Shown here: piece after piece, positions 42,101 through 54,264 of the stretch
Layout: every line of letters begins with the position of its first letter
Numbering within the stretch: the first letter of the stretch is position 1
Source: Pampus argenteus
Lineage: Eukaryota; Chordata; Actinopteri; Scombriformes; Stromateidae
DNA: 64,000 nt
Assembly (NCBI GenBank): GCA_036937835.1
Contig: CM072877.1
Span: forward strand, 7,268,501 to 7,332,500
Direction: 5' to 3'
Made by a program: the position numbers and the translations under genes
The notes under the pieces: model-generated
What the model was told of the DNA's origin: nothing
Seen by the model: the letters and a program-made list of their open reading frames with translations, nothing else
Databases searched by the model: none

Positions 42101-42580
42101 ATGAAAAAGTCAACAAGATAGTACTGCTTGAAAACTGCTTACACACACACAGACACACATATATAATCCTCCTCACAAGTGACATACCCTCTAATGAGAG
42201 TTCGAAATGTTTCACTGCAATATAAAAAAATGTCATAGAAAGCCTGTCCAACAGCATCAGGCTTTCTCGAACCAAACACTTGCATTTAGCCTTCCCATCC
42301 GCAATAATTATGCAACACGAGGTGGGATCAGGCAGGCTACCCACTCATGCTATAATAATGACCACATATAGCCCTCAGCATATCCTCCACAGCACCTGCA
42401 TAATGGACTTACAAAAGCAGAGCATGGTAAAGAGGGGCTGCTGTTTGTGTCGGTGGTGATGAAGATGGAAACAGCAGAAAAACAAAAGCAAATCTCACAT
42501 TTGACCATATCTGCCTGCAGCTGTTAAACACTCCGTTGAATGCTTTCTCTTTCTCTCTCTCTCTCTATCCCTCCTTTTCT
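39181..42580. other. non-coding flank upstream of lrrtm4
   Basis: No gene recognised. The stretch contains an AC microsatellite (41117-41141) and a CT-rich tract (42544-42568) leading into the CpG-rich promoter. It may hold distal regulatory DNA, but nothing specific can be called. Confidence 0.55.
41117..41141. repeat. AC microsatellite
   Basis: About twelve AC units. Confidence 0.95.
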
Positions 42581-42709
42581 TTCTCCCACATGCGCGCGCC
42601 GGCACACGCGCGCACACGTCCCCCACGCAGCCGGGCGCGCACACGCAACCTGCTAGCCAGTGCACTGCACAGGAGCCCCTGACAGTACCCGTCTCTGCCG
42701 CTCCACTGG

Positions 42710-42742
42710 ATGTTTGCGCAGAGGACACCTGCCTCCGCCTGA
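42710..42742 (+). other. uORF 1 in lrrtm4 leader (10 codons)
   Basis: ATG TTT GCG through GCC TGA. It is translated only if transcription starts upstream, and is listed as a possible translational control element. Confidence 0.3.
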
Positions 42743-42884
42743 GACTGCACCGATCCACGCGGCACAATCCAGCTCGTTTTCACCTCTCCAACTTTTGCAA
42801 CGTGTGCTCGGATTTTTTAAAAACAATTTTTGTTTGTTTGTTGTTGTTTTTTTCTTCTCTTGCACCTTTTCCAAGACTGCTTCT

Positions 42885-42944
42885 ATGAAAAAACAAAAAC
42901 CCACCCTGTACATCCAGGCATTTGACTCCCAACTTGGGGCTTGA
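42885..42944 (+). other. uORF 2 in lrrtm4 leader (19 codons)
   Basis: Reads MKKQKPTLYIQAFDSQLGA and stops at TGA. That stop overlaps the next ATG by one base (TGATG), a termination-reinitiation-like arrangement. Confidence 0.32.
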
Positions 42945-43027
42945 TGGCACGGTTTTTATTTTTGACAGGTCTGCAAAGTTGCGCTGCGCCACGGAGCATG
43001 GGCGCAAACTTTAAAAGCTTTTTATAA
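42944..43027 (+). other. uORF 3 in lrrtm4 leader (27 codons)
   Basis: It starts at the ATG overlapping the uORF 2 stop and ends at TAA 43025-43027. No family is recognised, and its relevance depends on the transcription start. Confidence 0.32.
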
Positions 43028-43055
43028 CCGAGAGACAGTTTTTTTTTTTTTTAGA

Positions 43056-43085
43056 ATGAAGGCAGGTGAGTCACCCGTGGCGTGA
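43056..43085 (+). other. uORF 4 / possible alternative first exon
   Basis: ATG AAG GCA GGT GAG continues to TGA at 43083, giving a nine-codon uORF. The same bases contain CAG|GTGAGT, a consensus splice donor cutting after 43065. Splicing there to 56496 would give in-frame Met-Lys-Ala-Gly-Pro-Leu-Leu, since the cut is also phase 1. The main ATGG|GTAAGT start is preferred because it matches the LRRTM family Met-Gly start. Confidence 0.35.
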
Positions 43086-43206
43086 AAGACGCGCAGAGCC
43101 CCGCGTCGCACCAGGTACAGGGGAAGAAGAGGCGACACGGAAGAAGTCGTGATCTGTCGGGTGGATTGCGCTACGGAGGACGTAGGAAACGGACCGATGA
43201 GACAAC

Positions 43207-43210
43207 ATGG
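43207..43210 (+). CDS. lrrtm4: lrrtm4 coding exon 1 (start codon plus one base)
   Basis: ATGG at 43207-43210 is followed directly by GTAAGTAAGT, a near-perfect donor. Its context, GACAACATGG, has A at -3 and G at +4, a strong Kozak match. The intron is phase 1: G(43210) plus GT(56496-56497) makes the Gly2 codon, giving Met-Gly-Pro-Leu-Leu-Cys. Mammalian LRRTM3 and LRRTM4 also begin Met-Gly, and a tiny first coding segment before one large exon is known for this family. An out-of-frame ATG at 43197 overlaps it in weak context and would terminate after about nine codons, so leaky scanning would be needed. Confidence 0.82.
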
Positions 43211-43514
43211 GTAAGTAAGTGGACGGGTGAAACAATTGCCGCCACAGGATGGAGAGCACAGCAGCATGCAAACCATATGAGTTGAGCGCACTTGTGGTCT
43301 TTACAAAGCACAACATGGTGTGATTTTAAGATGCTGGTGCAGCTGTGAGTGTGTGGATGTTTAGAAATGTTTCCCTCCCAGACCTTTCGTGGCTTATTCC
43401 TGCGCAGCAAGCGTACATATGTCTGGTATATTTCAGAGCAGTACTTTTACTGCTGCTTTTACTCTTGAGAATATTTGCATTAAAAAGCAGTAGATTTTCC
43501 TTCTCTATCTGCGA

Positions 43515-43541
43515 ATATTTATTTATTTATTTATTTATTTT
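43515..43541. repeat. TTTA microsatellite in intron 1
   Basis: Six TTTA units followed by a T-run. Confidence 0.92.
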
Positions 43542-43798
43542 TTCTTGAGTGTTGACGCTGCTGGATGTCAGGGGGAGAAGAGCAGCAATCATAGGCTGCT
43601 CTCACCTCTCACCGTTATGTTGCCCACACTCTCATTCAGTCTATGTGGATGTCAGTGGCAGCGCGCAGTGTTATGGCTGTAATAACAGACAGTTAGCCTG
43701 TCAGGTAACGTCCCTATCAATGAAGCAGCAAGAACAAATGTATCCACACAATTATGAAGTTGGCCTGAAATGGCCGAAATTTGTTGGAATGTGTCCGT

Positions 43799-43836
43799 TT
43801 CTCCCCCCTCCTCCCCCCTCCTCCTCCCCCCTCTTG
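43799..43836 (-). other. possible G-quadruplex (minus strand)
   Basis: The plus strand reads CCCCCCTCCTCCCCCCTCCT and onward. On the minus strand this gives three runs of at least five G plus extra GG pairs within 38 bases, which is G-quadruplex-prone. It lies about 0.6 kb inside intron 1. Confidence 0.5.
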
Positions 43837-43964
43837 TCTTACCCTTCACAGCTCTGACATGTTTTGACTCGGTTCTATTTCTTCTACCTTCCCCTCTTTT
43901 TCCTGACAACTCTGATCACCTACAATCTCATCCTACACTACCTCGTCCATTTTACTGACTCTGG

Positions 43965-44068
43965 GTGTGTGTGTGTGTGTGTGTGTGTTCCAAAGCTAAA
44001 TCCAGCAGCCTCACAAACCTCTCTCTCTCTCTCTCTCACTCACTCACACACACACACACACACACACA
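43965..44068. repeat. compound GT / CT / CACT-AC microsatellite cluster
   Basis: GT (43965-43988), CT (44019-44037), CACT units and AC (44046-44068) lie within about 100 bases. Confidence 0.95.
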
Positions 44069-44262
44069 TTTTTGCGCATTGTTTGAACGAACTGCAAGTG
44101 TTTTTTCCGAATAGTGACGGAATGATGAAATTATGCTGTCACTTTCAGGCGCTCTGGAGCTGTTTTGATTAATAATGTCACGATTTTTTTTCCGGTGTCC
44201 TTGCTTTCAGTTCAACTTGTGTTGTTGTTGAATATCAGTGAAAGACTATTATTCATACGTTG

Positions 44263-44290
44263 GCGCGCGCACGCACGCACGCACGCACCC
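44263..44290. repeat. GCGC/ACGC alternating tract
   Basis: GCGCGCGCACGCACGCACGC is alternating purine-pyrimidine and Z-DNA-prone. Confidence 0.88.
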
Positions 44291-45084
44291 TGTCTCGCGC
44301 GCAGAGCATGTTTGACAGGAGGTGAGGTGCAGAAAGAGCCGATTAAGTTGTCTTTAAACTGCACCCCTGTGATTCATTCTGTTTGTCTTGACTTCTCCCT
44401 CGCTGGATGTATGTTGCTGTCTTTCTTACTGAATATGACAGAGGCTGGAGGGATGCATGCTGCCAGCACACATACGTGCAGATTTGTGGCATTTTCTCAA
44501 ACAATGAGCAGCTTAGTGTAACTAATTAGCACATTAGCACCATTAGAAATAGTAATTATATCATCACAATCACTATTCTAACTGAAGCTACCTCACAGTA
44601 TCCATCCCATCCTCATCCAACGCCTTGTTTCCTCACAAATGGTAAAGAAAAGTTAATGCTGTATTCAGGATGAAAATCAAAGCACATCCTCACTTATGAG
44701 AGAGTGGAGCTAGAAAATATTTGTCATTTTACTTGATGAATAATATAATCATCAAAATTGTTGCCAGCATATTTTGACTACTTAAAATAAATAATGTAAT
44801 ATTATTTTTAAATGGAATAAAGGAAAGAAGGATTATTTGAATAAAGAGCCAAATCTTGATGATTTTGATCATATTCTCATTGTGCGTCATACCTCTCTCC
44901 CCCCCTTTGTTTCCTTGTCAGCATCTCCACTATCAGCCCTCCATTAAAGGCAAAAAAAAAAACATATTTTAAAACAAACAAAAAAACATCCCATTGTGAG
45001 CCACACAAGGGGTCTCCTGTCTGACTGAAAGCACTCGTCTGCTGTAGGCGAACCACTAGCAACAGGACTACTTTAGTTTATTCA

Positions 45085-45440
45085 GACAGTTTCCATCAGG
45101 AGTAGGCAGTATGATCACTTGAAACTGAATTTGAATCATTTATATTGAGTTTGAGTAATTGCATTGGAAAAAAAAACCTGAATCTGAGTAAGCATAATTT
45201 GAAAATGAATTATTATTAGTTTGGAACGAGAATTCCAATAAACTTGAAACTGGATGTAATATAGTGAAATTGAATTGCTCTGAAACTGTATTTAATCCTC
45301 GCTGAACATTCAACTTTATACTTTAACACTCAGTTCTCGCAATTCAGTTTCAGTCGCTGAGGAAGAGCAATCAAGTGCAGATTCACACTTCTTTTCGGGG
45401 CCAATCAGCACCTATGCTTTTGACCATTTCCTTCCCTCCT
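45085..45440. repeat. dispersed repeat with repeated GAAACTGAATTT motifs
   Basis: GAAACTGAATTTGAATCA, GAAACTGGATG, AAATTGAATTGCTCTGAAAC and the reverse-strand counterpart AATTCAGTTTCAGTC recur within about 280 bases. Then comes GCTGAGGAAGAGCAATCAAG. The pattern recalls a non-coding fish repeat, with class and ends unresolved. Confidence 0.5.
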
Positions 45441-46027
45441 ATTGATCCATGGGGTGCTTTTTACATTAATTTATGCTTCCTTGCATCCCCTTTCCTCCAT
45501 CCTTTGTCCGTGACCTGGAAACCGATCTACCTCCGCCATAATTGAGAATCTTTCAATCCCTTAAATGCACCTTTTAGGAGACGAGTAGGAAGGTGAGAGG
45601 AGGCTCCTGGAGGAGCTTGGAGCGAGGAACCAAAGGTGTATCTTTTGCGGGAGTTTTTTTTTTTTACCGCTTTGATCAAATATGTTTATTTACTTGCTCA
45701 GCTGTTCTGACAGGACAGTAAACAGCCGGGCTGATGTCATAATACAGCAGATTTATTCACAAAAAAACCCCCCGACTGAATCATGAATCAATAATAAAAC
45801 AACATTTTTGTAACATTATTATTTTTCTTCATAAGTCACAAAGCTTCTTTTCTTCTTTTCTCTTTTAAGTACGTCTCGGCTCCTTCAGGAAAATATTCTT
45901 CTGCGCAGCTGAGTGTTTCCTAAAATATCATCCCGAGCCTGGAAAAGATGAGCTTTTTCTTTTTTTTTTTTTAAACAGCTGTTTTTATTTCTCATTTTCA
46001 GCGGTTCTGTTCTGTTAATAATTAAAA

Positions 46028-46140
46028 AATTATCTCAAGTAGATTAAATCGATCGCAACTGGACTTGGTTATTTGTCTTGAAGACGTTTTAATCTACTTG
46101 AGATAACTATGACCTGGATGAATGAGAATATTCACAGAAT
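46028..46140. repeat. 19-bp inverted repeat within dispersed repeat
   Basis: TTATCTCAAGTAGATTAAA at 46030-46048 is the exact reverse complement of 46088-46106, separated by 39 bases. The spacer AACTGGACTTGG and flank ATGACCTGGATGAATGAGAA recall common fish repeats, so this is probably repeat-derived rather than a structured RNA gene. Confidence 0.7.
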
Positions 46141-46599
46141 TAAAAAATTCTAATTGTCTATCAGACTCATTCTGATGCTGCTATAGATCGACACTCAAAC
46201 AGTAAAACTTTGAAACCATTATCAGGTGTTTTACTTCCAGGTATCACTATGCAGAAATGATTAAAGTAACAGTTTAAAGTTTTAATAATTTTTTAATTGT
46301 ATATGAAAAGACAGAAATTTTTTCATATATTATGGTAATGATGCGTATATATATTTCCTCTCTTCTAGGGCCTCTATAATAAAGATCAGCGTACAGTGCT
46401 ACTTACAGTGATGAAGATAAGAATCCAGATTTCAAATTATTAATATACTGCAGTTGTTTACAGTAAAATGAGCAGCTGAAGTGTTTTGATTGATTCTCAT
46501 AAACACTAACCACCGGTGTTATGTTCTCAATTATGATTAAATATAAATGTTGCTTTTCATACTGCAAAACGCCTGACCTTTACTGATTACCAGTAATAC

Positions 46600-46623
46600 C
46601 ACACACACACACACACACACACA
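46600..46623. repeat. AC microsatellite
   Basis: Eleven or twelve AC units. Confidence 0.94.
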
Positions 46624-49600
46624 GACACTCATCATCACTGTTAAAGCTTCAGCCTTCACAGCAGCCAGCTTAAACGTCTCAGTTGATGTTTTGACCTCGG
46701 CACTCGATCAATTAACACAGCTCTCCCTTTTCTATCTTCGAACCAATAATTTGTGTATATGTGTGTGGCTCCGTAGCAAAGCCAGCATCAGTAAAAATCC
46801 TGATATGTCAGGTATTATCGGCCTGTGAAAAGTTCCACATGTCACTTTATGACAGGCTCAGTCTAGATGTTATGCGCTGCCAGTGTAAAGGTTGAAGACT
46901 TTGCAATGTGTCTGATTTTCTGGGTGCAACTATTAGAGAAATAAATAAAAAATCGAATACAGCCCACTGCTTTATGAGGCAGTTACATACGATACCGGTC
47001 AAGTTTCTATTCTTAGTAAGTAAAAGGTTTTACCTCACCATGACCAAATTGTACCTAAATGTCTTCTGATATAATAGTTTTACAGTTTAATTGTGCTATA
47101 TAGTAATCTGTAAGGAAAAATCCTTGTATTTTGGATATCTTTCTGGGCATAGAAAGATAAGGAGTACAGTAGCGAGATAAAACAGACATCAAGGAAAAAA
47201 AAGAAATCTGTACAACTTTTTATTTTATTTTTATTTTTTTACTAATTTTAATTATCTTTTCCTGCAGCTGTTTTGATCATTCACGTCATCACGAGTAAAC
47301 ATCATGTCAGATCACGCAGAAACAATAGATAATTCATTTTAATGGAGATATAAAACTGTGAATATTCCACTGTTTCCCTTTTTATTTTGGAAAAAACTCA
47401 CCTGCCTTCATTCAATTGTTATTCTGCATGAGAAGTTGTGATTGATTCTTATTAAAACGGTACGCTACGCAGACATGCTTCAACTGATGTACAGTGTGAC
47501 TACTGGATATTCATGAGGCTGAATATCAGGCTGTGCTATGGCTGAGAGAACACTGTAGGCACCAGACCAGCGTGGACTGGCCTCTAAAATGTCACTTTTC
47601 CAAGTGGACTTTCATCTAGTACTTCTCATTAAGGCTACTTCACAGTGGCCGGCTTTGGTGGTCATACAAAACCTGCTGATGTAAAGCGTTGACATTCAGA
47701 ATAACCAATTAGACTTTTTAAAGATCTCCCTCGCTGCAAATTACATCATGTAGCCTTGACAAGTAGGGTAAGTTGTTAAATAGGCTGTAGGTTTGTGCTT
47801 TCTACGAGACAACATTGTCTGAGTTAATTATTTGTTGTTTTCTACAATTTGTTGAGCCGCTTCACTTAAAAGGTCAGCTAGTCAGCTAGAATAGTGGTGT
47901 AAACAGTCTCCAGTAGAGACACAGAAACGTTGATTAATCAGTTAGCTGATTGTAAATTGAATATATAGTGTTCTTGCACTGTTGGTTGAACAAAATAAGC
48001 AACTTGAACGTGTGACTTTGAGTTACCGTACTCAACGTTTTCATCTTCAAACTTTGGATGGAGTTTTAAAATGCTTTTTGACTGACAACTTTTGAAATTT
48101 AAGCTGTTGCTAAAACAGAACAATGATGTATGACTATAGTAGAGCGCCTCTGTCGTATATCATCTTCATAAAATCCCTTTGTTTTTGTGAGTGTCACAAT
48201 TTACATAACAGTTAATTGTAAAATTGTAAAAAATGATTACAGTGTTTTTACACTTTTCTACTCGTATAAATAAAAGCAACTATAAATTGCAGACATACTG
48301 TAAACAACAATATGTCTTCGATCTGAATGGTCCAGCAATGAAATCAGCTTTTACATTTGAAAAAATGCATAACCTATAACATCGAGCACAAAAGAGGATG
48401 ACGCAAGTAACGGCTTTATGGATCTGAACATTTATTCAAAAGCTTTAAAATATGCAAAGTATATTCGAGTATGTGTTTGAAAAACTTCACCGGGTTTATG
48501 TCCCTTCACAGGAGGTCAGTGTGAATCTGTTGATTAGAATATCCCGAGCTGCTGGCAAAACGTAGTCTAACCAACAACTGCTTTGCAACTACTGTTAAAA
48601 GCACAAATAAACAGGTTGCAAAAGATGTGCTTAAAACGTAAATAATTAATTTCAATTAAATACTCTCCAACCAAAATCGGCACAGAACATTGATCTGTAA
48701 GTGAATGTGGGTGGTTCTTGCACTATCTGCTGGCTGCAGATGCTCATACTGTATGAGAAGTTTCTCCTTCAGTTCATTAAATCCCTGCAGCATCTGAAGG
48801 CAGCAGGACAGAAATGTTGATAAATCTGCAGCCTCTGAGATGTGCCACCGCAGAATGCACAGGCGTTCAGTGTTCAGGCTGCTACAGTACGACCACATAC
48901 ACCTCCACGCATGTTGCACTGCTCAGTAATAATTCCATATTCTGCTTTTTTTTTATGAAGGAAATACTGAGTTAGCAGGACTCGTCAGACTCTTGGGGTG
49001 GGGCTTCACATCATGTCATTTTTTTTCTGTTTTAAAATATGTTGTGTAATGTAGTTCCTGTCATCTCATCTCGTGTTTGTGTTGCCAGGCAACATCTCGC
49101 TCAATACAGTGATAGAGTGTATTTTACAAGGACCAGCCGTTTTACAATCCTGTCAGTTTTTTCACATTTTCGAAATTTTCACTGACTGCTCTAAAATCTT
49201 AAACATGCATCACACATCATCCTGCTACTCGTTATGATTGAGACTTTGAGCGGAGATAACTTTGTAGTGCTGTCTCACACACACACACGCAGGCGGCCTC
49301 TCCTTCCACCTCCTTCTATCTGTCACACATATACAGACTTGTTAGCTCTCTACAGCTGTCTGTCTCTTCCTGTCACACTCTAATCTGCAGCTTCTCCAAT
49401 TTGATTTGAATTATTTATTTATATTTTTTTCTGTGGGGTTTTGGTTGCATTTCTTCTCTCTTTTCCCCTGCAGCTGTCCCTCAGATCATCGAGCTGCCAA
49501 CGTCACTGTTGCTAACTTGGCTAATTTTCAAAGTCCTCTTTTTTCTTCCTCCTACCATTTTGTGATTTGGGTGGATTCGTGCAAATATCACATTGTTCCT

Positions 49601-51394
49601 ATTGTGAAGCTGTTTATCTATTTCATTTCTGTTGCTGTCTTGATTCTGTTGCTGTCTTGACCTTGTGTTTAATTCTGGCACATTAATTAAAACATCATAC
49701 AGATGGTGTCCGGTTATACTGTGCGGTTATCAAAAGTTAATCCACACCTGCTAGCCAATCGAAAATAGACATTTTTCAGTGGCTATGGTATAAATGAGAG
49801 TGATAGACCCTCCGATCAATAGACATGGTGACCAGCGCTACTGCAATGCACATACACTGAGAAGTTGATGTATGTTACAGGCAGTTTCTCTTGTGGATAA
49901 AGAAAAATTCTATATACTGTTTGTTGCTAATCCCATCGATCTGAAATGTTAATGCTTAGACTTAGCAAATCAATACAGCTAATCATGGCATTAGGTCTTT
50001 GAGTGGTAATAATTTAGGCCTTTCACTTTTTCCTATAAAAGCCAGCAGGCAAAGCTGAAGCGATCCATCTATCTCCATTCTCTTCTTTTTGCTGTTATGC
50101 TTGAGTAGGTCATGGACTCAGTAGACCTCAGTTACTACATCCCTCACAAATCCAGACAGAATAACTGAGCTAACAAAATTGACTGCTCATTTCATTTCAT
50201 TTTTTAATGGATGCCGTCCCGTTTATGCTGCATTTTGCCATTACTGCTATGATATTAACCAGCTCAGCTTCATTTTTCCATATATCTCGTACTTGTTGTA
50301 CAGTATAGTGTATTTAAGACTGGCTGCTCATCCTATCCCTCCATGTAACCAATGTATGTGCTGCTCCAGAAGTAGTAAAATAAGCTTTTATCATCAATCA
50401 GCCATTTTAGACAGCTTCATGCTTTTGCTGTAAAATGAAAATTGAAATTACGGCTGACTCCAATTTTCAAATTAATGGCCGTAAAATAATGGGTTTTAAG
50501 TGTGTAAAAGGTACTTGATTTCAATATTGTAATGCCAGCGTGTCCAATTAATTACTGTTGCATGATGGGCCTTTGCAACCGGTAATATGTCACATTCTTC
50601 TGTGCCCTGAAAGTATTTTTAATTTTATGTGCCCTAAATCTGAGTGAACACACTCCAAAATGTAATATATATCACACATACCATAGTGCCCTAGAATTCT
50701 GCTTGCCTAAGCTCGATCACACGTCACACACTTTAAAACCCTTGGCTCTTGTGTCAGAGAGGAAGACAGTTAGGTAAGGGATGTGCAATTGGAGGATATA
50801 CCAGGCCCATATCTGAAGCTTTAATGTCTGTAGATATCTACGTAATACTTTATATAATAATGATATTGCCATACTCAAGTTTTCTACTTTTATGATCAGC
50901 CTTGGTCACATCTCATCTCTGACAATGCCATGTATTTATAATGAGGCGATAAAGAGAAGAAAAAGGATTGAGAAACTCATTTAGACAATGCGATGTGGAT
51001 ACTATACAAAGTATTATGTCCTCTAAAGTAAAATGTAATGTATATAATGAGTTCATATCTACGAAGTTGAATTACATTTGTGTTTATAACCTTGAAAAGC
51101 TTCCATAAAGAAACGCACACACTTCCCTTCGGTGTGTATAACCTGTGGTACAGTAGCCATTTAATAAGAAATAGTAGATATATTTTATTTTCTCGCGCAC
51201 TTTTCATTTCTTTGAAGTGCTTGAGTGTGCGGCCTTCGCACGGTTAGCCAACCCACTTGGGCACTCTGGGTAATAGCCTTTGCATCAGTGCTCCGAGCAC
51301 CGTGCATTCAAATGAAATATCAACTTGTCGCATCGCCAAGGAAGACGACAGCTGACTCTGCAGGGCCTGCCAGAATCCACTCTGTCCTCTCAGA

Positions 51395-51415
51395 GGGGGG
51401 CGGGGGGGAGTGGGG
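51395..51415 (+). other. G-rich tract, possible G-quadruplex
   Basis: GGGGGGCGGGGGGGAGTGGGG has three long G-runs within 21 bases, inside intron 1. Confidence 0.5.
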
Positions 51416-54264
51416 TTTATGGGATTTTATAAAGGTTGCCATTGAAGCCTTGACCTTAGATGAGGTAATTGGGGAAAATATATATTTTAGGAGCTTATAT
51501 AATAACTTTTGCTGTTTAGTGCATTTGAAAAGCCCATTTTAGCTGACGTTTAGTGCAAATATTTTTGTCTAACATCAGCAAAATACTCATTATGGTCAGT
51601 TGTTGAGCCCACGGGGAAACAGGAACACTGAGCCTGTTTTCTTAAATTAATATTTATTGCCTGCAATTGCATCTTTATTAGTCGCAAATTATGTTGAAGT
51701 ATTACACACATTGCAGACAATAAAAATAAAAAAAAGAGAGAAAAGCAATGTTGCCTAGTTTGTGTCGAGGTACAACTAGCCAGGCAATACACTGGATTTT
51801 ACCAAAGAGAATTAAAAGTTGAATTTGTTGCAAATAATATCTAAACCAAATAATAGTCAATGGTGGATTTAATTTAATTTAATTTCAAATACAACTTCAG
51901 GTCAGGGAACAGAAATTTGGGAGATGGCAGCCAACCTTTTAGTGGCTGAATATTCATTCACCTTTTACTGTTATCCAAACTTACCAGAAGTGAGGGAAAA
52001 AACAGACTTAGATTTAGCTTTGTGATAATTACACTAATGTTTATTTATGTATTGCTGTACCACTACTGCTGTTAGTTGTTATACTCTCCTAGATTTAACT
52101 TTCACAAGATATAAAATCTCCAAACCCCCCCTGGCTCTGATTGGTCATGCTCTACTAAGAGGAGGGAGTCAGGTAAACAGATGTATGTAGCATACTGCAT
52201 GAGATCAAATCTCCTCTGAGGGGGAACAGATTTGATAGCGATGCCTGCATGAACTGATATGTTATTTATAGTTCATGCCTTCTCTGCATTGTGACATGTA
52301 GAGATTTTAATTCTGCCTACTTTTTCGTTCATGATAATACAAAGACAGACATATATATTCCCTCTAATACAACATTTTAAGTTTCTTATAATATTGTAAC
52401 TGTTAAAAGTGTAGCAGTGTATGTTAATGTTTTTATGTTCATGCAATGGGTCACCTTTGTGGACACTGTTAATTTTGATTAATGAAATATGATATTGAGT
52501 TGAGTATTTGGCTTTCTTATTCCTCTCCTTTTGTTTCCGTTCTCATTAGCGATAAGAAACTGAGTCTATCTTAAAGCTTTCTTTTACTCCGGTTTTTCTT
52601 CAAAGTATTGCTGGTGTGTCGCTGCCAAGACACTATGGTGTAAACTAGGCTTCTTACAGCCAAAAAAAACAGCAATACCTGAAAATAACACCACATTAAA
52701 TGATTGGATAATCAATCTGTCCTAAAGTGAATGTCTCTTTCCACTCTGCTCTGTAAAGTCTCCCATGGGAGCCGGATGCACACATGTCCAGTGGTTTTTT
52801 TATCGCTCTTCTGTCTATACAGAAATCCATGTTGAACCAATGAGTGCTAATTAAAGATGCTGTCATGCAGAGGCGTCAATGAGCCAGTGGCTGAATGTTG
52901 CAGCTTTCTATCATATCTTACAGCTCGGGGTTTTCTACCATCTGAAATATGTCTAAATCCCCCTCTTCATGTTCACAACAGACTCTTCCAAATGCTCCAA
53001 TGGGATTATCGTTTAGGGAAAACTGATGACTGTGTAGAGTGCTGTGGATGCTTGGCCAGTTCACAGATCATCTAATGGAAGTGGCCGTGCATCTATTGCT
53101 TGGAGGACTAGCTTACCTTCACATGGCGTGTCATTTCTACTGATTGTCATTTACTCACTATTACCATACCTCATTTAGTTCCTCTTTATTGATTGATTCT
53201 GCTGGTCTACCTTTTTTGCACATTTCCATATAAATGAAATGATATAAAGTCGAGCAACTTTTTACATTTGTCCTTTTCTTTACAACTGTTAACTAATAAC
53301 ATTGAACATAAACTACATCCATTTATGCATTTCATATAAATTTGAACTTGTAAGCCCAGAGCCATATAACTGTTATTGTGCCCCTAAGGTGTGGCGAGGA
53401 CTGCTAATCCCTGTTTACAAATGTCAACACAAAACATTAATTCTAAAATTGTAAGTATGTGAAATTCAGTCACTCCTAAAAGTTCATTTTCAACAGGTGA
53501 AAGTCCTTTTTTTGTGTATTCTTGTTTAATAATTTAATGGATCAAAACAAACATGTGGGTAAGATATGCAGTATAGTATCTAACATAGTTGATTATGACT
53601 AATGGAGATCATGTGGGACAATGCATGTTTGCTACTTATTTTATCATAAAATTGTCACAGTGGCATGTGACACTGCTCTAAGTTGTGGTATAATGATGCA
53701 TAATAATGTGTTCTGCATACTATATGGATGAGTAAAAACATTTTTAGTGACACTATCACCTTACAAGAGCAAGTTAGCAGACAGAAATGACAAGTGAATT
53801 TCTGTGCATACAATACTTCTGCCCTGGACCTTTGGTATACATTAAAGCTGCAGATTAAACCTTATAATCAGCCTTTACAAGAGGGATTACACTGCACTTT
53901 ATATACTGTTCATATACAGCTTTCTGAAGAATGACAATATGTAAATGTGAATATAAAATGATTACAGTGCACATAATATGCAAATCTGGGACTTGAATTG
54001 TCAATTCAACCATTTTTCCATCATCATTATAGTCTCACTGTCTATTCATCTTCACAAATGTCAGTCTGTCTATCTACACAATTTTGGAAAGAAATGTGTT
54101 TGTTCAAAATTTGTGCGCACAGAGTTGCACAATCTACCTGATGTGATGCATTTCTGATTTTGTATTCAAGTCATTCACTTGCTGTCATTTTATAAACCTT
54201 GTCCAAAGTCAAACAGTAACTTATGCATCTAATAAAAAACAAATCACAGCATTTGGAATGTGTA

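Larger units (their letters stand above)
42580..43206 (+). promoter_or_regulatory. lrrtm4: lrrtm4 CpG-rich promoter and 5' leader
   Basis: Base composition changes sharply from AT-rich to CpG-dense (GCGCGCGCCGGCACACGCGC near 42590), ending at the exon 1 donor at 43211. This is the pattern of a vertebrate CpG-island promoter and is the only such block adjoining the gene. Alternating purine/pyrimidine at 42589-42652 is Z-DNA-prone. A TATA-like TTTTTATAACC lies at 43019-43029. The transcription start cannot be fixed. If it lies near 42600, the leader carries at least five upstream ATGs. Confidence 0.65.

Noticed and set aside
42495..42913. Overlapping Cys/Arg-rich open frames in the CpG-rich block
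   Set aside because: GC-rich DNA has few stops. The frames overlap on both strands and lie in the promoter/leader of lrrtm4.
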